From an uncultured Candidatus Pelagibacter sp. (GTDB lineage Bacteria > Pseudomonadota > Alphaproteobacteria > Pelagibacterales > Pelagibacteraceae): a stretch of 64,000 nt of DNA. The translations under genes and the position numbers were made by a program. The stretch spans positions 88,027 to 152,026 of the forward strand of contig CAJQSX010000023.1 of assembly GCA_905616465.1 (NCBI GenBank), written 5' to 3'. The notes under the pieces were generated by a model that was not told the DNA's origin, made no database searches, and was given only the letters and a program-made list of their open reading frames with translations. Positions 15,906 to 25,959 of the stretch are shown here, in pieces (the stretch's first letter is position 1; each line of letters opens with the position of its first letter).

Positions 15906-17726
15906 ATGTGTGGAATAATAGGAATATCTAGCAATAAATCTGTATCAGCCAATATTATAAATTCTTTAAAAAAATTAGAATATAGAGGGTATGACTCTGC
16001 AGGTATGGCAACCTTATCAGCTGGAATTATTAATGAAGTAAAATCTAAAGGTAGAGTAGATAATTTAGAAAAAAATTTTGATTTAAAAAATTTATTAGGA
16101 AATATTGGTATTGGACATGTTAGGTGGGCAACACATGGTGTTCCAAATAGTATAAATGCACACCCACATTCATCTGACAGCGTATCGGTTGTACACAATG
16201 GAATAATTGAAAATTCAACATTATTAAAAAAACACCTGGTTAGTAAGGGGCATGTATTTAAGTCACAAACAGACACGGAAGTTATTGCTCATTTAATTAC
16301 TGAAAATTTAAAAACATCTGAATTACAAGAAGCCATTACCAAAACTTTAAAACAGCTTCATGGAAGTTTTGCATTGGGCATAATCTTTAAAGATAAATCA
16401 GATTTAATAGTTGGAGCAAGACGTGGCTCACCCTTAGCAGTTGGTTATGGTCCAAATGAAAACTATTTAGGGTCAGATTCTTATGCTTTGAAATCAATGA
16501 CAAATAAAATTACTTATTTAGATGATGGTGAATTTTGCATAGTCAAAAAAGATCAGGTTAATTTTTTTAACGAAGAAGGATTAAAAATTAATAAAAAAGT
16601 ATTAGAACTTTCTTCTAATGAAGAAAATTATGATAAAGGTGATTTCAAGCATTTCATGGCTAAAGAAATAGAAGAACAGCCTGCTACAGTAAAAACTTGC
16701 ATTAAAGAATATGTTGATAATATAAATAATGACATCAATATTTATAATTTTCCTTGGAAAATTAATGAAATTAAATCAATTACTTTAATAGGTTGTGGCA
16801 CAGCTTTTCATTCATGCTTAATGGCTAAATACTGGTTTGAAGAGTTAACAACTTTAGATGTTAATATTGATATTGCATCTGAATTTAGATATAGAAAAAA
16901 TAGATTTAAAAGTGATACTTTATATGTATTTGTTTCTCAGTCAGGAGAAACAGCAGATACTTATGCTGCCTTAGATTTATGCAATAAAAATAAAATGAAG
17001 ACTTGTTCAGTTATAAATGTAATTGAAAGTTCAATTGCAAGAGACTCGAACTTTGTTTTACCTATCCATTGTGGCCCAGAAATTGGAGTAGCTTCAACTA
17101 AAGCATTTTTAGGCCAAATACTCGTTCTCTACATTCTTGCTTTAAAATTATCCTCTTTAAGAAGTGAGATTAAAATTGAAAATTATCAAGAAAAAATTAA
17201 AGATCTCAAAAATTTACCGGCATTGATTGAAAAAACATTGCTAACAGATAATGACATTCAAGCAATATCTTCGACTTTCAATGATGCAAAAGGTTCCATG
17301 TTTTTAGGAAGAGGGTTTTCATATCCGATAGCATTAGAAGGTGCATTAAAACTAAAAGAACTATCTTATATTCACGCAGAAGGTTACCCAGCTGGTGAAA
17401 TGAAACATGGGCCACTAGCATTAATTGAAGAAGGTATGCCTGTAGTTGTTCTGGCACCAAGAGATAGTTATTATAAAAAAACTATTTCAAATATGCAGGA
17501 AGTAATAGCGAGAGGGGCAAAAGTTTTATTAATTACTAACAAAAGCAAAGATGAAGTAATTTCTGAAAATATTTGGGAAACAATCGAGGTTGAAAATACT
17601 AACGATGACTTACTGCCTTTTCTTTTGACTATTCCACTCCAAAAACTTGCTTATTATTCAGCTCTTAAAAAGGGTCACGACATAGATAAGCCTAGAAATT
17701 TGGCAAAATCTGTAACAGTTGAATAA
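15906..17726 (+). CDS. glmS: glutamine--fructose-6-phosphate aminotransferase
   Basis: Makes glucosamine-6-P from fructose-6-P and glutamine, the first step to UDP-GlcNAc. N-terminal glutaminase domain: Cys2 nucleophile in MCGIIG, then GHVRWATHG and the HNGIIEN block. Two SIS isomerase domains follow (CGTAFHSC, SQSGETADT, EGALKLKELSY). It ends with the conserved KSVTVE. The 606-aa length is standard. It sits with the acetyltransferase-only GlmU, so two steps of one pathway are paired. Confidence 0.97.
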   Translation: MCGIIGISSNKSVSANIINSLKKLEYRGYDSAGMATLSAGIINEVKSKGRVDNLEKNFDLKNLLGNIGIGHVRWATHGVPNSINAHPHSSDSVSVVHNGIIENSTLLKKHLVSKGHVFKSQTDTEVIAHLITENLKTSELQEAITKTLKQLHGSFALGIIFKDKSDLIVGARRGSPLAVGYGPNENYLGSDSYALKSMTNKITYLDDGEFCIVKKDQVNFFNEEGLKINKKVLELSSNEENYDKGDFKHFMAKEIEEQPATVKTCIKEYVDNINNDINIYNFPWKINEIKSITLIGCGTAFHSCLMAKYWFEELTTLDVNIDIASEFRYRKNRFKSDTLYVFVSQSGETADTYAALDLCNKNKMKTCSVINVIESSIARDSNFVLPIHCGPEIGVASTKAFLGQILVLYILALKLSSLRSEIKIENYQEKIKDLKNLPALIEKTLLTDNDIQAISSTFNDAKGSMFLGRGFSYPIALEGALKLKELSYIHAEGYPAGEMKHGPLALIEEGMPVVVLAPRDSYYKKTISNMQEVIARGAKVLLITNKSKDEVISENIWETIEVENTNDDLLPFLLTIPLQKLAYYSALKKGHDIDKPRNLAKSVTVE

Positions 17727-17761
17727 ATTTAAAACTCTGTTAAAACAATCCCCAGTTGCAT

Positions 17762-19141
17762 ATGAAAAATTGGAAAAAAAATAGTTGGAGAAAGTATCCA
17801 GTTAAACACATTCCCGAGTATCCTAACAAAAAAGAATTGGATATGGTTTTGGATAAACTAGGGACGTTTCCACCTTTAGTATTTGCTGGAGAGACAAGAC
17901 ATTTAAAAGATCAACTTGCTAATGTTGTTGATGGTAAAGCTTTTTTACTTCAAGGAGGAGATTGTGCGGAGAGTTTTGCCGAATTTAATCCTGACAACAT
18001 AAGAGACTCGTTTAAATTAATGTTACAAATGTCATTAGTTTTAACCTACTCAGCCTCATTACCAGTTGTAAAAGTTGGAAGAATTGCTGGACAGTTTTCA
18101 AAACCCAGAAGCTCACCAGTAGAAATAAAAGATGGGGTAGAGCTACCAAGCTATTTGGGTGACAATATTAATGGGATGGAATTTAGTGAAAAGTCAAGAG
18201 TTCCGGATCCAAAAAGATTATTTAAAGCTTATTCTCAATCAGCAGCAACATTAAATCTTATAAGAGCTTTTTGCCATGGTGGTTTTGCCGATTTACAAAA
18301 TGTTCATACTTGGAATCTTGGGTTTATAAAAAACAGCCCAGAATTAAAAAGATTTAAAGAATTAGAAGATAGAATTGCTGATGCTCTAGCATTTATGGAT
18401 GCTTGTGGAATTAATTCTGATTTCAATAGAAGACTAAAAACTGTAAATTATTGGACTTCTCATGAGGCATTACATCTTCCATTTGAAGAAACTATGACAA
18501 GAACAGATTCAACCACAGGGGAAAATCATGACACATCAGCTCACTTTGTTTGGATTGGAGATAGAACTAGACAACTTGATGGTGGACATGTTGAATTTTG
18601 TAGAGGAATCGAAAATCCAATTGGGATTAAATGTGGTCCAACTTTAAAAACTGAGGATTTAATAAATCTTTGTAATAAGATTAATCCAACCAATGAAAAA
18701 GGGAAAATTACTCTAATTTCAAGATTTGGTGCTGACAATGTTTCAAAGCATTTACCAAAGTTGATAAGAGCAATTAAAAAAGAAGGTTTAAATGTAATTT
18801 GGTCATGTGATCCATGTCATGGTAATACAATAAAAGCTGCAACAGGTTTTAAAACAAGACCTTTTAATAGTGTTTTAAAAGAGGTTAAAAATGTATTTGC
18901 TTGCCACCAAAGTGAAGGAAGTTATGCTGGTGGATTGCATATAGAAATGACAGGTCAAAATGTTACAGAATGTATTGGTGGAGCTCAAAAAATATCAGAA
19001 AAAGACTTATCTTCCAGATATCATACTCATTGTGATCCAAGATTAAATGCAAACCAAGCTTTAGAATTAGCCTTTTTAATTTCTGATGAAATTAAAAAGA
19101 ATAGCTTGTATTCTAAAAACACAGATAGAGCGGTATCTTAA
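17762..19141 (+). CDS. 3-deoxy-7-phosphoheptulonate synthase, class II
   Basis: First enzyme of the shikimate pathway, joining PEP and erythrose-4-P. It is the plant-like class II type (about 459 aa), not AroG/F/H. Motifs: [53 protein letters not shown]. The ATG at 17762 is preferred to the TTG at 17756. It follows glmS by 35 nt and precedes nadE by 39 nt. No chorismate mutase domain is present. Confidence 0.94.
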   Translation: MKNWKKNSWRKYPVKHIPEYPNKKELDMVLDKLGTFPPLVFAGETRHLKDQLANVVDGKAFLLQGGDCAESFAEFNPDNIRDSFKLMLQMSLVLTYSASLPVVKVGRIAGQFSKPRSSPVEIKDGVELPSYLGDNINGMEFSEKSRVPDPKRLFKAYSQSAATLNLIRAFCHGGFADLQNVHTWNLGFIKNSPELKRFKELEDRIADALAFMDACGINSDFNRRLKTVNYWTSHEALHLPFEETMTRTDSTTGENHDTSAHFVWIGDRTRQLDGGHVEFCRGIENPIGIKCGPTLKTEDLINLCNKINPTNEKGKITLISRFGADNVSKHLPKLIRAIKKEGLNVIWSCDPCHGNTIKAATGFKTRPFNSVLKEVKNVFACHQSEGSYAGGLHIEMTGQNVTECIGGAQKISEKDLSSRYHTHCDPRLNANQALELAFLISDEIKKNSLYSKNTDRAVS

Positions 19142-19180
19142 GACATTGTAAAAAATACTAACGGATAATATTTTGTAATC

Positions 19181-19918
19181 ATGAATGCCTCTAACAAAGT
19201 AAATTTTATTTCTAACTGGATTAAAGATTATATAAATAATATGCCTAGTAAAGCACAGTCATTAGTTATAGGTGTTTCTGGAGGAATTGACTCCTCTGTA
19301 TCGAGCACTTTAAGTGCAATGACTGGCTTAAAGACAATTGTTTTATCAATGCCTATTAAACAAAAATCTCATCAGCATGATTTAAGTTTAAAACACAAAG
19401 AATGGTTGACCAAAAAATTTGATAATGTTGAGGCCCATACGATTAACTTAAATGAAATATTCATGAAGTTTTCTTCTAGTTTATCAAATTTTGATAATGA
19501 GCATGGTATGGCAAATTCTAAAGCAAGACTAAGAATGACAACCCTTTATCAAGTAGCGGCAGCAAATAAGGGAATTGTCGTTGGAACTGGAAATAAAGTT
19601 GAGGATTTTGGCGTTGGTTTTTATACAAAATATGGCGACGGTGGAGTTGATATATCACCACTAGGTGACTGTAATAAAACTGAAGTTTGGGAACTTGGGA
19701 GGGAATTGGGAATACTAAAAGAGATAATTGAAGCAGCTCCTACAGACGGATTGTGGGATGATGGTAGAACAGACGAAGGTCAACTTGGATTAAAATACCA
19801 AGAAATAGAGGAAGCAATGGAAAACCCTAAATCAGTTAATAGAAATACATACGAAACTATAAGAAAAAAAAATTTGCATAAAATGGAGCCAATTCCAGTA
19901 TGCAAAATTCCTAATTAA
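19181..19918 (+). CDS. nadE: NAD+ synthetase, ammonia-dependent type
   Basis: Last step of NAD synthesis, amidating deamido-NAD. The ATP-pyrophosphatase P-loop VSGGIDSS lies near residue 30, followed by GTGNKVEDFGVGF and the synthetase block PTDGLWDDGRTDE. At 245 aa it lacks the N-terminal nitrilase (glutaminase) domain, so it should use free ammonia. nadK is also in this window, 22 kb away. Confidence 0.93.
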   Translation: MNASNKVNFISNWIKDYINNMPSKAQSLVIGVSGGIDSSVSSTLSAMTGLKTIVLSMPIKQKSHQHDLSLKHKEWLTKKFDNVEAHTINLNEIFMKFSSSLSNFDNEHGMANSKARLRMTTLYQVAAANKGIVVGTGNKVEDFGVGFYTKYGDGGVDISPLGDCNKTEVWELGRELGILKEIIEAAPTDGLWDDGRTDEGQLGLKYQEIEEAMENPKSVNRNTYETIRKKNLHKMEPIPVCKIPN

Positions 19919-19963
19919 TCTATTAGATTAACAAATCTATAAATTAAGTATATTTCTAAAACT

Positions 19964-21364
19964 ATGAGAAAAGATATTTTTTTAACAAACAATCTTACCA
20001 ATAAAAAAGAAAAATTTTTTCCAATAAATGAAAAAAAAGTTGGCATGTATGTGTGTGGTCCAACGGTATATGATGATCCACACATCGGTAATGCAAGACC
20101 TTTAGTTATTTTTGATATTTTATTTAAAGTCTTAAAATGTGAATATGGTGAAAGTGCCGTTAATTATATAAGGAACATTACTGATGTAGATGACAAGATA
20201 ATAAAATCAGCAAACGATAATAATATTTCTATTGAAGATTTAACAAACAAAGTCATTAAAGATTTCCAAATTGATTGTGACTATTTAAATCTAGAGTCGC
20301 CAAGCAAAGAACCAAAAGCTACTGATCATATTAATGAAATGATTAATATGATTTCTGAACTTACTAAAAAAAAATTTGCATATGAAAAAAATAATCACGT
20401 CTATTTTGAAGTAAAAAAATTTAAAGATTATGGAAAATTGTCGAACAAAAATTTAGATGAATTAATAGCAGGTTCAAGAGTAGAAATTTCAGAAGAAAAA
20501 AAAAATCCTGAAGATTTTGTTTTATGGAAACCTTCAACGAATGATGAACCATATTGGGACTCACCATGGGGAAAAGGTAGGCCAGGCTGGCACTTAGAAT
20601 GCTCTGCGATGTCGAAAAAATATTTAGGAAATCAATTTGATATTCATGGTGGAGGTATAGACTTAATTTTTCCTCATCATGAAAACGAAATAGCTCAGTC
20701 AAGATGTGCCAATGATACAAAATCATTTGCTAATTATTGGGTCCATAATGGATTTATTACTACGTCCAATGAAAAAATGGCAAAGTCACAAGGAAACATC
20801 CTGTCTATTAAAGATGTAAAGAGTTTAGGTGCAGGTCAAGTTTTGAGATTAGCTTTAATGAGTGCGCATTATAAACAACCATTAGATTGGAATCAAAAAC
20901 TTTTTCAAGATTGTCAAAACACAATTCAAAAATGGTATAATGGAATTGATAAAGAAATTTATCTATTTGCAAATCCAGTTGGTAAAAAACTTTTAAATAA
21001 AAAAGTTATAATCCCAGATAAAATTCTAGAACCTCTTTATGATGATTTAAATACTCCAGGTTATATTGCTAATCTTCATAAGTTATTTGATAAAATGTTA
21101 ATTGGGGACGAAAATGATAAAGAAATTTTTATTTCAGCATGTAATTTTATTGGTTTACTAATCGAGTCAAAAGAAGATTGGGAATATTATAGGTTTAAAT
21201 GTGCTAAAATTGAATCTACAGAAATTAATAATAAAGTTAAATTGATGGATAAAGCTAGAGAAAATAAAGACTATGCAGTGTCAGATAGAATTAGAGAAGA
21301 GTTGCAAGATATTGGTATAGTATTAGAAAATAAGGATGGTAAAACGATTTGGAAATTAAAATGA
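19964..21364 (+). CDS. cysS: cysteinyl-tRNA synthetase
   Basis: Class I aminoacyl-tRNA synthetase. N-terminal CGPTVYDDPHIGNARP with the HIGH-type motif, Zn ligands including GWHLECSAM and HHENE, and the KMSKS-type loop KMAKSQGN. The 466-aa length is normal. The stop overlaps the next start as ATGA (21361-21364), coupling it to the citramalate synthase. Confidence 0.96.
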   Translation: MRKDIFLTNNLTNKKEKFFPINEKKVGMYVCGPTVYDDPHIGNARPLVIFDILFKVLKCEYGESAVNYIRNITDVDDKIIKSANDNNISIEDLTNKVIKDFQIDCDYLNLESPSKEPKATDHINEMINMISELTKKKFAYEKNNHVYFEVKKFKDYGKLSNKNLDELIAGSRVEISEEKKNPEDFVLWKPSTNDEPYWDSPWGKGRPGWHLECSAMSKKYLGNQFDIHGGGIDLIFPHHENEIAQSRCANDTKSFANYWVHNGFITTSNEKMAKSQGNILSIKDVKSLGAGQVLRLALMSAHYKQPLDWNQKLFQDCQNTIQKWYNGIDKEIYLFANPVGKKLLNKKVIIPDKILEPLYDDLNTPGYIANLHKLFDKMLIGDENDKEIFISACNFIGLLIESKEDWEYYRFKCAKIESTEINNKVKLMDKARENKDYAVSDRIREELQDIGIVLENKDGKTIWKLK

Positions 21365-22962
21365 GTAAAGAACGGTTATACATCTTTGACACAACGCTAA
21401 GAGATGGTGCTCAGACCCAAGGAGTTGATTTTTCTATAGAGGATAAAGAGAAGATTGCTTCTGCATTAGATGATCTAGGGGTTGATTACATTGAAGGGGG
21501 ATGGCCTGGGGCCAATCCTACAGATACAGAATTTTTTCAAAAAAAACATAATTTTAAAAATGCTAAACTTACTTGTTTTGGGATGACCAAAAAAACAGGT
21601 CACAGTGCAGATAATGATATTGGTTTATCAGCTTTATTAAACTCAAACACACCAGCCGTTTGTTTGGTGGGTAAATCTTGGGATTTTCATGTAGATGTTG
21701 CTCTGGGTATCTCAAATAAAGAAAATTTAAAAAATATTAGTGAAAGTGCCAAACTTTTTATCAACGCGAAAAAAGAATTTATGTTTGATGCAGAACACTT
21801 TTTTGATGGATATAAAGCAAATTCAAAATATGCGATTGAATGTATTAAAGCTGCTTATGATCAAGGAGCAAGGTGGATAGTTTTATGTGACACAAATGGA
21901 GGAACACTCCCACACGAAGTTTCTAAAATAGTTTCAAATGTTTTAAAAATTATTCCTGGAAAAAATTTAGGTATTCATGCCCACAATGACACAGGAAATG
22001 CGGTTGCAAATTCTCTTGTGGCAGTTTTGTCTGGTGTACGCCAAGTACAAGGTACAATTAACGGCTTAGGGGAAAGATGTGGAAATGCAAATTTAATGTC
22101 ACTGATTCCAACTCTTTTTTTAAAAAATGATTTTTCATCTAAGTTTGAAACTGGGATTAAAACTAAAAACATAAAAAAATTAACAGAGTGTTCTAGACTT
22201 TTAGATGAAGTTTTAAATCAAAAACCAAATATGCATTTGCCATACGTTGGTGCTGCAGCCTTTTCTCATAAAGGTGGACTTCATGTTTCGGCAGTTCAAA
22301 AAGATCCAAAAACTTACGAACACATAAACCCAGAAGAAGTTGGAAATAATAGAAATATAGTCATTTCAGATCAGTCAGGTAAATCAAATATCATTTCAAG
22401 ATTAAAAACTATAGATATAGACATTGATGAAAATGATCCTAAGATTAAAAAACTTTTAAATGAAGTTAAAGATAGGGAGTTTATCGGATATAGCTATGAT
22501 GGAGCTGACGCTTCATTTGAACTTTTAGCAAGAAGAATAATAGGACAAATCCCAAGATATATTTTAATAACTGAATATGACGTTTCAGTTAAAAAAGATT
22601 CTTCAGGTAAAATAATTTCATCAGCAAAAGCTCAATTAGAAGTTGATGGAGAAAAAATTATATGTGAAGGAAAGGGGAATGGACCAGTCAATGCTCTTGA
22701 CAATGCTATAAGGCAAAATGTTGATAGGTTGGCTAAATACTCTAAATATTTAAAGGATTTAAAATTAGTTGATTATAAAGTAAGAATTTTAAATACAGGA
22801 ACTGAAGCAGTTACTAGAGTTTCAATTGAGAGCACAGACTCTAAAGGTAAAAACTGGTTTACTATAGGCGTATCAACAAATATTATTGATGCCTCATTTA
22901 AAGCTCTGGTAGATAGTTTGGATTATAAACTGTTTAAAGATAAAGCTCCCGCAAGCATCTAA
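21361..22962 (+). CDS. cimA: (R)-citramalate synthase
   Basis: Condenses pyruvate and acetyl-CoA to citramalate for isoleucine synthesis independent of threonine. HMGL-like barrel start DTTLRDGAQTQGV and metal-site HAHNDTGNAVAN, then the C-terminal LeuA-type regulatory domain (~residues 395-520). The LRDGAQTQG variant and 534-aa length fit CimA better than LeuA; substrate choice is inferred. The ATG at 21361 is preferred over the TTG at 21349. Confidence 0.88.
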   Translation: MSKERLYIFDTTLRDGAQTQGVDFSIEDKEKIASALDDLGVDYIEGGWPGANPTDTEFFQKKHNFKNAKLTCFGMTKKTGHSADNDIGLSALLNSNTPAVCLVGKSWDFHVDVALGISNKENLKNISESAKLFINAKKEFMFDAEHFFDGYKANSKYAIECIKAAYDQGARWIVLCDTNGGTLPHEVSKIVSNVLKIIPGKNLGIHAHNDTGNAVANSLVAVLSGVRQVQGTINGLGERCGNANLMSLIPTLFLKNDFSSKFETGIKTKNIKKLTECSRLLDEVLNQKPNMHLPYVGAAAFSHKGGLHVSAVQKDPKTYEHINPEEVGNNRNIVISDQSGKSNIISRLKTIDIDIDENDPKIKKLLNEVKDREFIGYSYDGADASFELLARRIIGQIPRYILITEYDVSVKKDSSGKIISSAKAQLEVDGEKIICEGKGNGPVNALDNAIRQNVDRLAKYSKYLKDLKLVDYKVRILNTGTEAVTRVSIESTDSKGKNWFTIGVSTNIIDASFKALVDSLDYKLFKDKAPASI

Positions 22963-22964
22963 AG

Positions 22965-23828
22965 ATGAAAATTAAAAAATTTTCAAAAAAACCTTTAGAT
23001 TTAGAAAGCAGAATAGGGGCTAAGCCAATTGTTTGCTATCCAAACAGCAATATTGAAGATGATAGTCTAATTATTCTACATAAAGCTAGAGAAAATTTAA
23101 TCAAGAAAGAAGAGATCACTATTGCTCCTAGAGATGCAAAGATATTTGAAGTTAAAACTGGAGATTTTTTTAGAATAGAAAGTATAGAGGGTCCACAAGT
23201 TGGAGATTTAAATCTTTTTCAAAGTAATAACTTAGATGAAAAATTTTACTCAGGTAAGACAAGAGCACTTTATGGAACACATTTGTCTGTAGGAGATAAA
23301 ATGTATAGTAGTTTTCCTTATCTTAGATCGTTAGCAACAATTACTTGGGATACACTGGACTGGTATGATTACGATGAAGATGGTGGATCTGTTCACGATG
23401 TTATCGGTACAAGATGTGATCCTTATACCTCAAAGTTGTTAACAGGAAAAGATTACCACTATTGTTGCCATTCAAATTTAACAAGAGCATTAGTTAAAGA
23501 AAAAAATTTGGATATTAAGGAAGCAGAAAAAATAATTCATGATGTTCTTAATGTTTTTATGTGCACAGGTTTTACAAATGATACAAAACAATACTTTATG
23601 AAGTCTAGTCCCGTACGACCAGGGGATTATTTAGAATTTTTTGCTGAAACAGATTTACTCGGCATATTGTCAGCTTGTCCTGGTGGCGATTGTGGTTCTG
23701 GGCATTCTTCTGATGAGGCAAAGTGTTATCCACTCAAAGTTTCAACATGGTCTGTTAATGAAAAATATTTAAAAGATATAAAACCATCAATTATTTCTAG
23801 TTATAATAAAAAACATGGATTAGATTAA
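22965..23828 (+). CDS. DUF1989 (urea carboxylase-associated family) protein
   Basis: A 287-aa soluble protein with the DUF1989 pattern: an internal GDFFRIESIEGPQVGDLNL, then Cys/His-rich blocks YHYCCHSNLTRAL and SACPGGDCGSGHSSDE that look like metal ligands. In some bacteria paired DUF1989 proteins act as carboxyguanidine deiminase in guanidine degradation next to urea carboxylase. Here the gene is single and has no such neighbour, so its substrate is unknown. It sits 2 nt after cimA. Confidence 0.75.
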   Translation: MKIKKFSKKPLDLESRIGAKPIVCYPNSNIEDDSLIILHKARENLIKKEEITIAPRDAKIFEVKTGDFFRIESIEGPQVGDLNLFQSNNLDEKFYSGKTRALYGTHLSVGDKMYSSFPYLRSLATITWDTLDWYDYDEDGGSVHDVIGTRCDPYTSKLLTGKDYHYCCHSNLTRALVKEKNLDIKEAEKIIHDVLNVFMCTGFTNDTKQYFMKSSPVRPGDYLEFFAETDLLGILSACPGGDCGSGHSSDEAKCYPLKVSTWSVNEKYLKDIKPSIISSYNKKHGLD

Positions 23829-23834
23829 TTGACA

Positions 23835-24548
23835 ATGTCTTCTAATAATATCTCATTTATTTTACACAAACCACAATTATCAGAAAACATAGGTGCCTGC
23901 GCAAGAGGAATGAAAAATTTTAATTTTCAAAGGTTAATAGTTATTGATCCAAAACCTATTTATCCAAATGATAAAATTTTAGCGACATCAGTTAGTGCCA
24001 GAAACATTATTAATAAAAGCAAGGTATTTGATAGTTTGGAGCCAGCTTTAAAGAATATAGATTATGTAATTGCAACATCGGCAAGATTTAGAAATAAAAA
24101 TGTTAAACATATTCAATTAGAAGATCTAAAAAAAATAGATTTTAGTAAAAAGGTAGCTTTTCTTTTTGGTCCCGAAGCATCAGGGCTATCCAATAATGAG
24201 ATAAGTTATGCTAATTATACATTGCAAATACCAACCAATCCCGAATTTAAATCACTTAATCTATCTCATAGTCTGATTATTATTGCCCAGTATGTATCTA
24301 GCATAATGCAATCTAAGTCTTCTATTTTTAAGAAATCAAAAAAAGTAAAAAAAGCTTCTAAAAAAGAGATACTTTTAATGACAAATCTTTGTATTCAAAA
24401 TTTGGATGGAATAAACTTCTTTAAACCAAAAGAAAAAAAGCCAATTATGCTAGAAAATCTAAGAAATATTTTCTATAGGATGGAATTATCATCTAAAGAA
24501 ACACGCATTTTATCAAGTGTATTTGCTAGTTTAGGTAAAAAACGTTGA
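23835..24548 (+). CDS. trmJ: tRNA (cytidine/uridine-2'-O-)-methyltransferase TrmJ-like
   Basis: SPOUT-class methyltransferase predicted to modify tRNA position 32. N-terminal ISFILHKPQLSENIGACARG, knot motifs FLFGPEASGLSNNE and LQIPTNPEFKSLNLSHS, and a helical C-terminal extension as in TrmJ. The ATG at 23835 is preferred to the TTG at 23829. Its stop codon abuts the rpsD promoter. Confidence 0.85.
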   Translation: MSSNNISFILHKPQLSENIGACARGMKNFNFQRLIVIDPKPIYPNDKILATSVSARNIINKSKVFDSLEPALKNIDYVIATSARFRNKNVKHIQLEDLKKIDFSKKVAFLFGPEASGLSNNEISYANYTLQIPTNPEFKSLNLSHSLIIIAQYVSSIMQSKSSIFKKSKKVKKASKKEILLMTNLCIQNLDGINFFKPKEKKPIMLENLRNIFYRMELSSKETRILSSVFASLGKKR

Positions 24549-24576
24549 TTGACAAACTGATAAGTGAGTTTATAAA
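24549..24576 (+). promoter_or_regulatory. strong sigma-70-type promoter for rpsD
   Basis: Consensus TTGACA (24549-24554), 16-nt spacer, TATAAA (24571-24576). The expected start of transcription near 24583 leaves a leader of only about 6 nt before the ATG at 24589. It begins right after the trmJ stop. Confidence 0.65.
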
Positions 24577-24588
24577 TCCCATATTCGA

Positions 24589-25206
24589 ATGACAAAAAGA
24601 TTAAACTCCAAACACAAAGTAGATAGAAGATTAAAGGTTAACCTTTGGGGTAGACCGAAAAGTCCTTTTAACAAAAGAGATTATGGACCTGGACAACATG
24701 GCCAAGGTAGAAAAGGAAAACCTTCTGATTATGGAATTCAGTTACAAGCAAAACAAAAATTAAAAGCCTATTATGGTAATATTAACGAGAGACAATTCAG
24801 AAATCTGTATAAAAAAGCGGTAATGCTTAAAGGTGATACGAGTGAAAACTTAATAGGTCTTCTAGAAAGAAGACTTGATGCAATTATTTATAGAGCAAAG
24901 TTTGCAACAACAGTATTTTCTGCAAGACAATTAATTAACCACGGGCATGTTAAAGTGAATGGTAAAAAAGTTAATATTAGTAGCTATGCAGTTAAAGAAG
25001 AAGATTCAATCGAGATTAGAGATAAATCAAAACAATTGGCAATTATAGACATTGCTTTAGCAAGTAAAGAAAGAGAAACTCCAGAATATATTCAAATGGA
25101 TGAAAAAAATAAGAAACTAAAATTTGTCAGAGTTCCAAAATTTGAAGAAGTACCATATCCAATTGTAATGGAGCCAAATTTAGTTATCGAATACTATTCA
25201 AGATAA
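24589..25206 (+). CDS. rpsD: 30S ribosomal protein S4 (uS4)
   Basis: Primary 16S rRNA-binding protein of the small subunit. Seen: N-terminal [29 protein letters not shown], the [15 protein letters not shown] helix and the S4 RNA-binding domain [15 protein letters not shown], ending EYYSR. The 205-aa length is standard. It has lost the zinc-binding Cys cluster present in some bacteria, as is common. It is separate from the S10/alpha operons and has its own promoter. Confidence 0.97.
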   Translation: MTKRLNSKHKVDRRLKVNLWGRPKSPFNKRDYGPGQHGQGRKGKPSDYGIQLQAKQKLKAYYGNINERQFRNLYKKAVMLKGDTSENLIGLLERRLDAIIYRAKFATTVFSARQLINHGHVKVNGKKVNISSYAVKEEDSIEIRDKSKQLAIIDIALASKERETPEYIQMDEKNKKLKFVRVPKFEEVPYPIVMEPNLVIEYYSR

Positions 25207-25212
25207 AATTCA

Positions 25213-25959
25213 GTGAATTTTTTTAGTCTGTTTAAACGTAAGTTAATTTTTTATTTTAAAAATAAAGAAAATATAGACAATCATTACTTTAAAAAGTCGG
25301 TATCTCTTGAACATTTGTTTTCATATTATGGAACTGACAAAGCTGAAAAACACAGAAAAGTTATAGGCTGGAGCAATGGTGAAGGCCATGGTTTTTCTAA
25401 ATATTACATTAGACATATAAAAAAATTTAAAGATAAAAAAATTAATTTTTTGGAAATTGGCTGTGGTCAAGGTATATCAGCAGCAGCTTTTACCAAATAC
25501 TTAAAAAAATCTACCGCATACTGTTTAGATGTGAATTTAACTAATGTTAGCATTAAATCAAAAAGAATAAATTATTTTGGTCTTAACTCATCTAATATAA
25601 AACAAATGATTAATTTTTTAAAAAAGAGTGATCAAAAAAGAAACTCTTTCAATTTTATCATTGATGATGGTTCACATAATTTAAGTGATCAACTTTTTTC
25701 TTTAAATTTTTTTTTCAAACATCTCAAGAAAAATTCAATTTATATAATTGAAGATTATAAATTTCCTAATTATTTTAAAAGAAATTATGACGTTAAAGAA
25801 TTAAAGATTTCTGAAATGATTACTAAAATTAGAAAAAAAAAATATTTTAAATCAAAAATTATCGAAAAAGAAACTATAGATGAATTATTTTCTTCAAAAA
25901 TATATCAATATAAAGGAAACGGAGATTATTCTGATATTGTTTTTTTTGAAAAAGGTTAA
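25213..25959 (+). CDS. putative class I SAM-dependent methyltransferase
   Basis: A 248-aa protein starting at GTG 6 nt after rpsD. Residues ~78-88 (FLEIGCGQGISAA) are a clear SAM-binding motif I, CLDVN fits motif II, and FIIDDGSHNLSDQ fits the motif III region. The N-terminal LEHLFSYYGTDKAEKH and the DDGSH block resemble sugar- or macrolide-type O-methyltransferases, but the substrate is unknown. It is A+T- and Lys-rich. It ends one base before the convergent grxD. Confidence 0.7.
   Translation: MNFFSLFKRKLIFYFKNKENIDNHYFKKSVSLEHLFSYYGTDKAEKHRKVIGWSNGEGHGFSKYYIRHIKKFKDKKINFLEIGCGQGISAAAFTKYLKKSTAYCLDVNLTNVSIKSKRINYFGLNSSNIKQMINFLKKSDQKRNSFNFIIDDGSHNLSDQLFSLNFFFKHLKKNSIYIIEDYKFPNYFKRNYDVKELKISEMITKIRKKKYFKSKIIEKETIDELFSSKIYQYKGNGDYSDIVFFEKG

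Noticed and set aside
15824-16276. 150-aa minus-strand ORF
   Set aside because: Antisense to the glmU-like/glmS junction with no recognisable motif.
20421-20726. 101-aa minus-strand ORF inside cysS
   Set aside because: Shadow frame with no start signal or family pattern.
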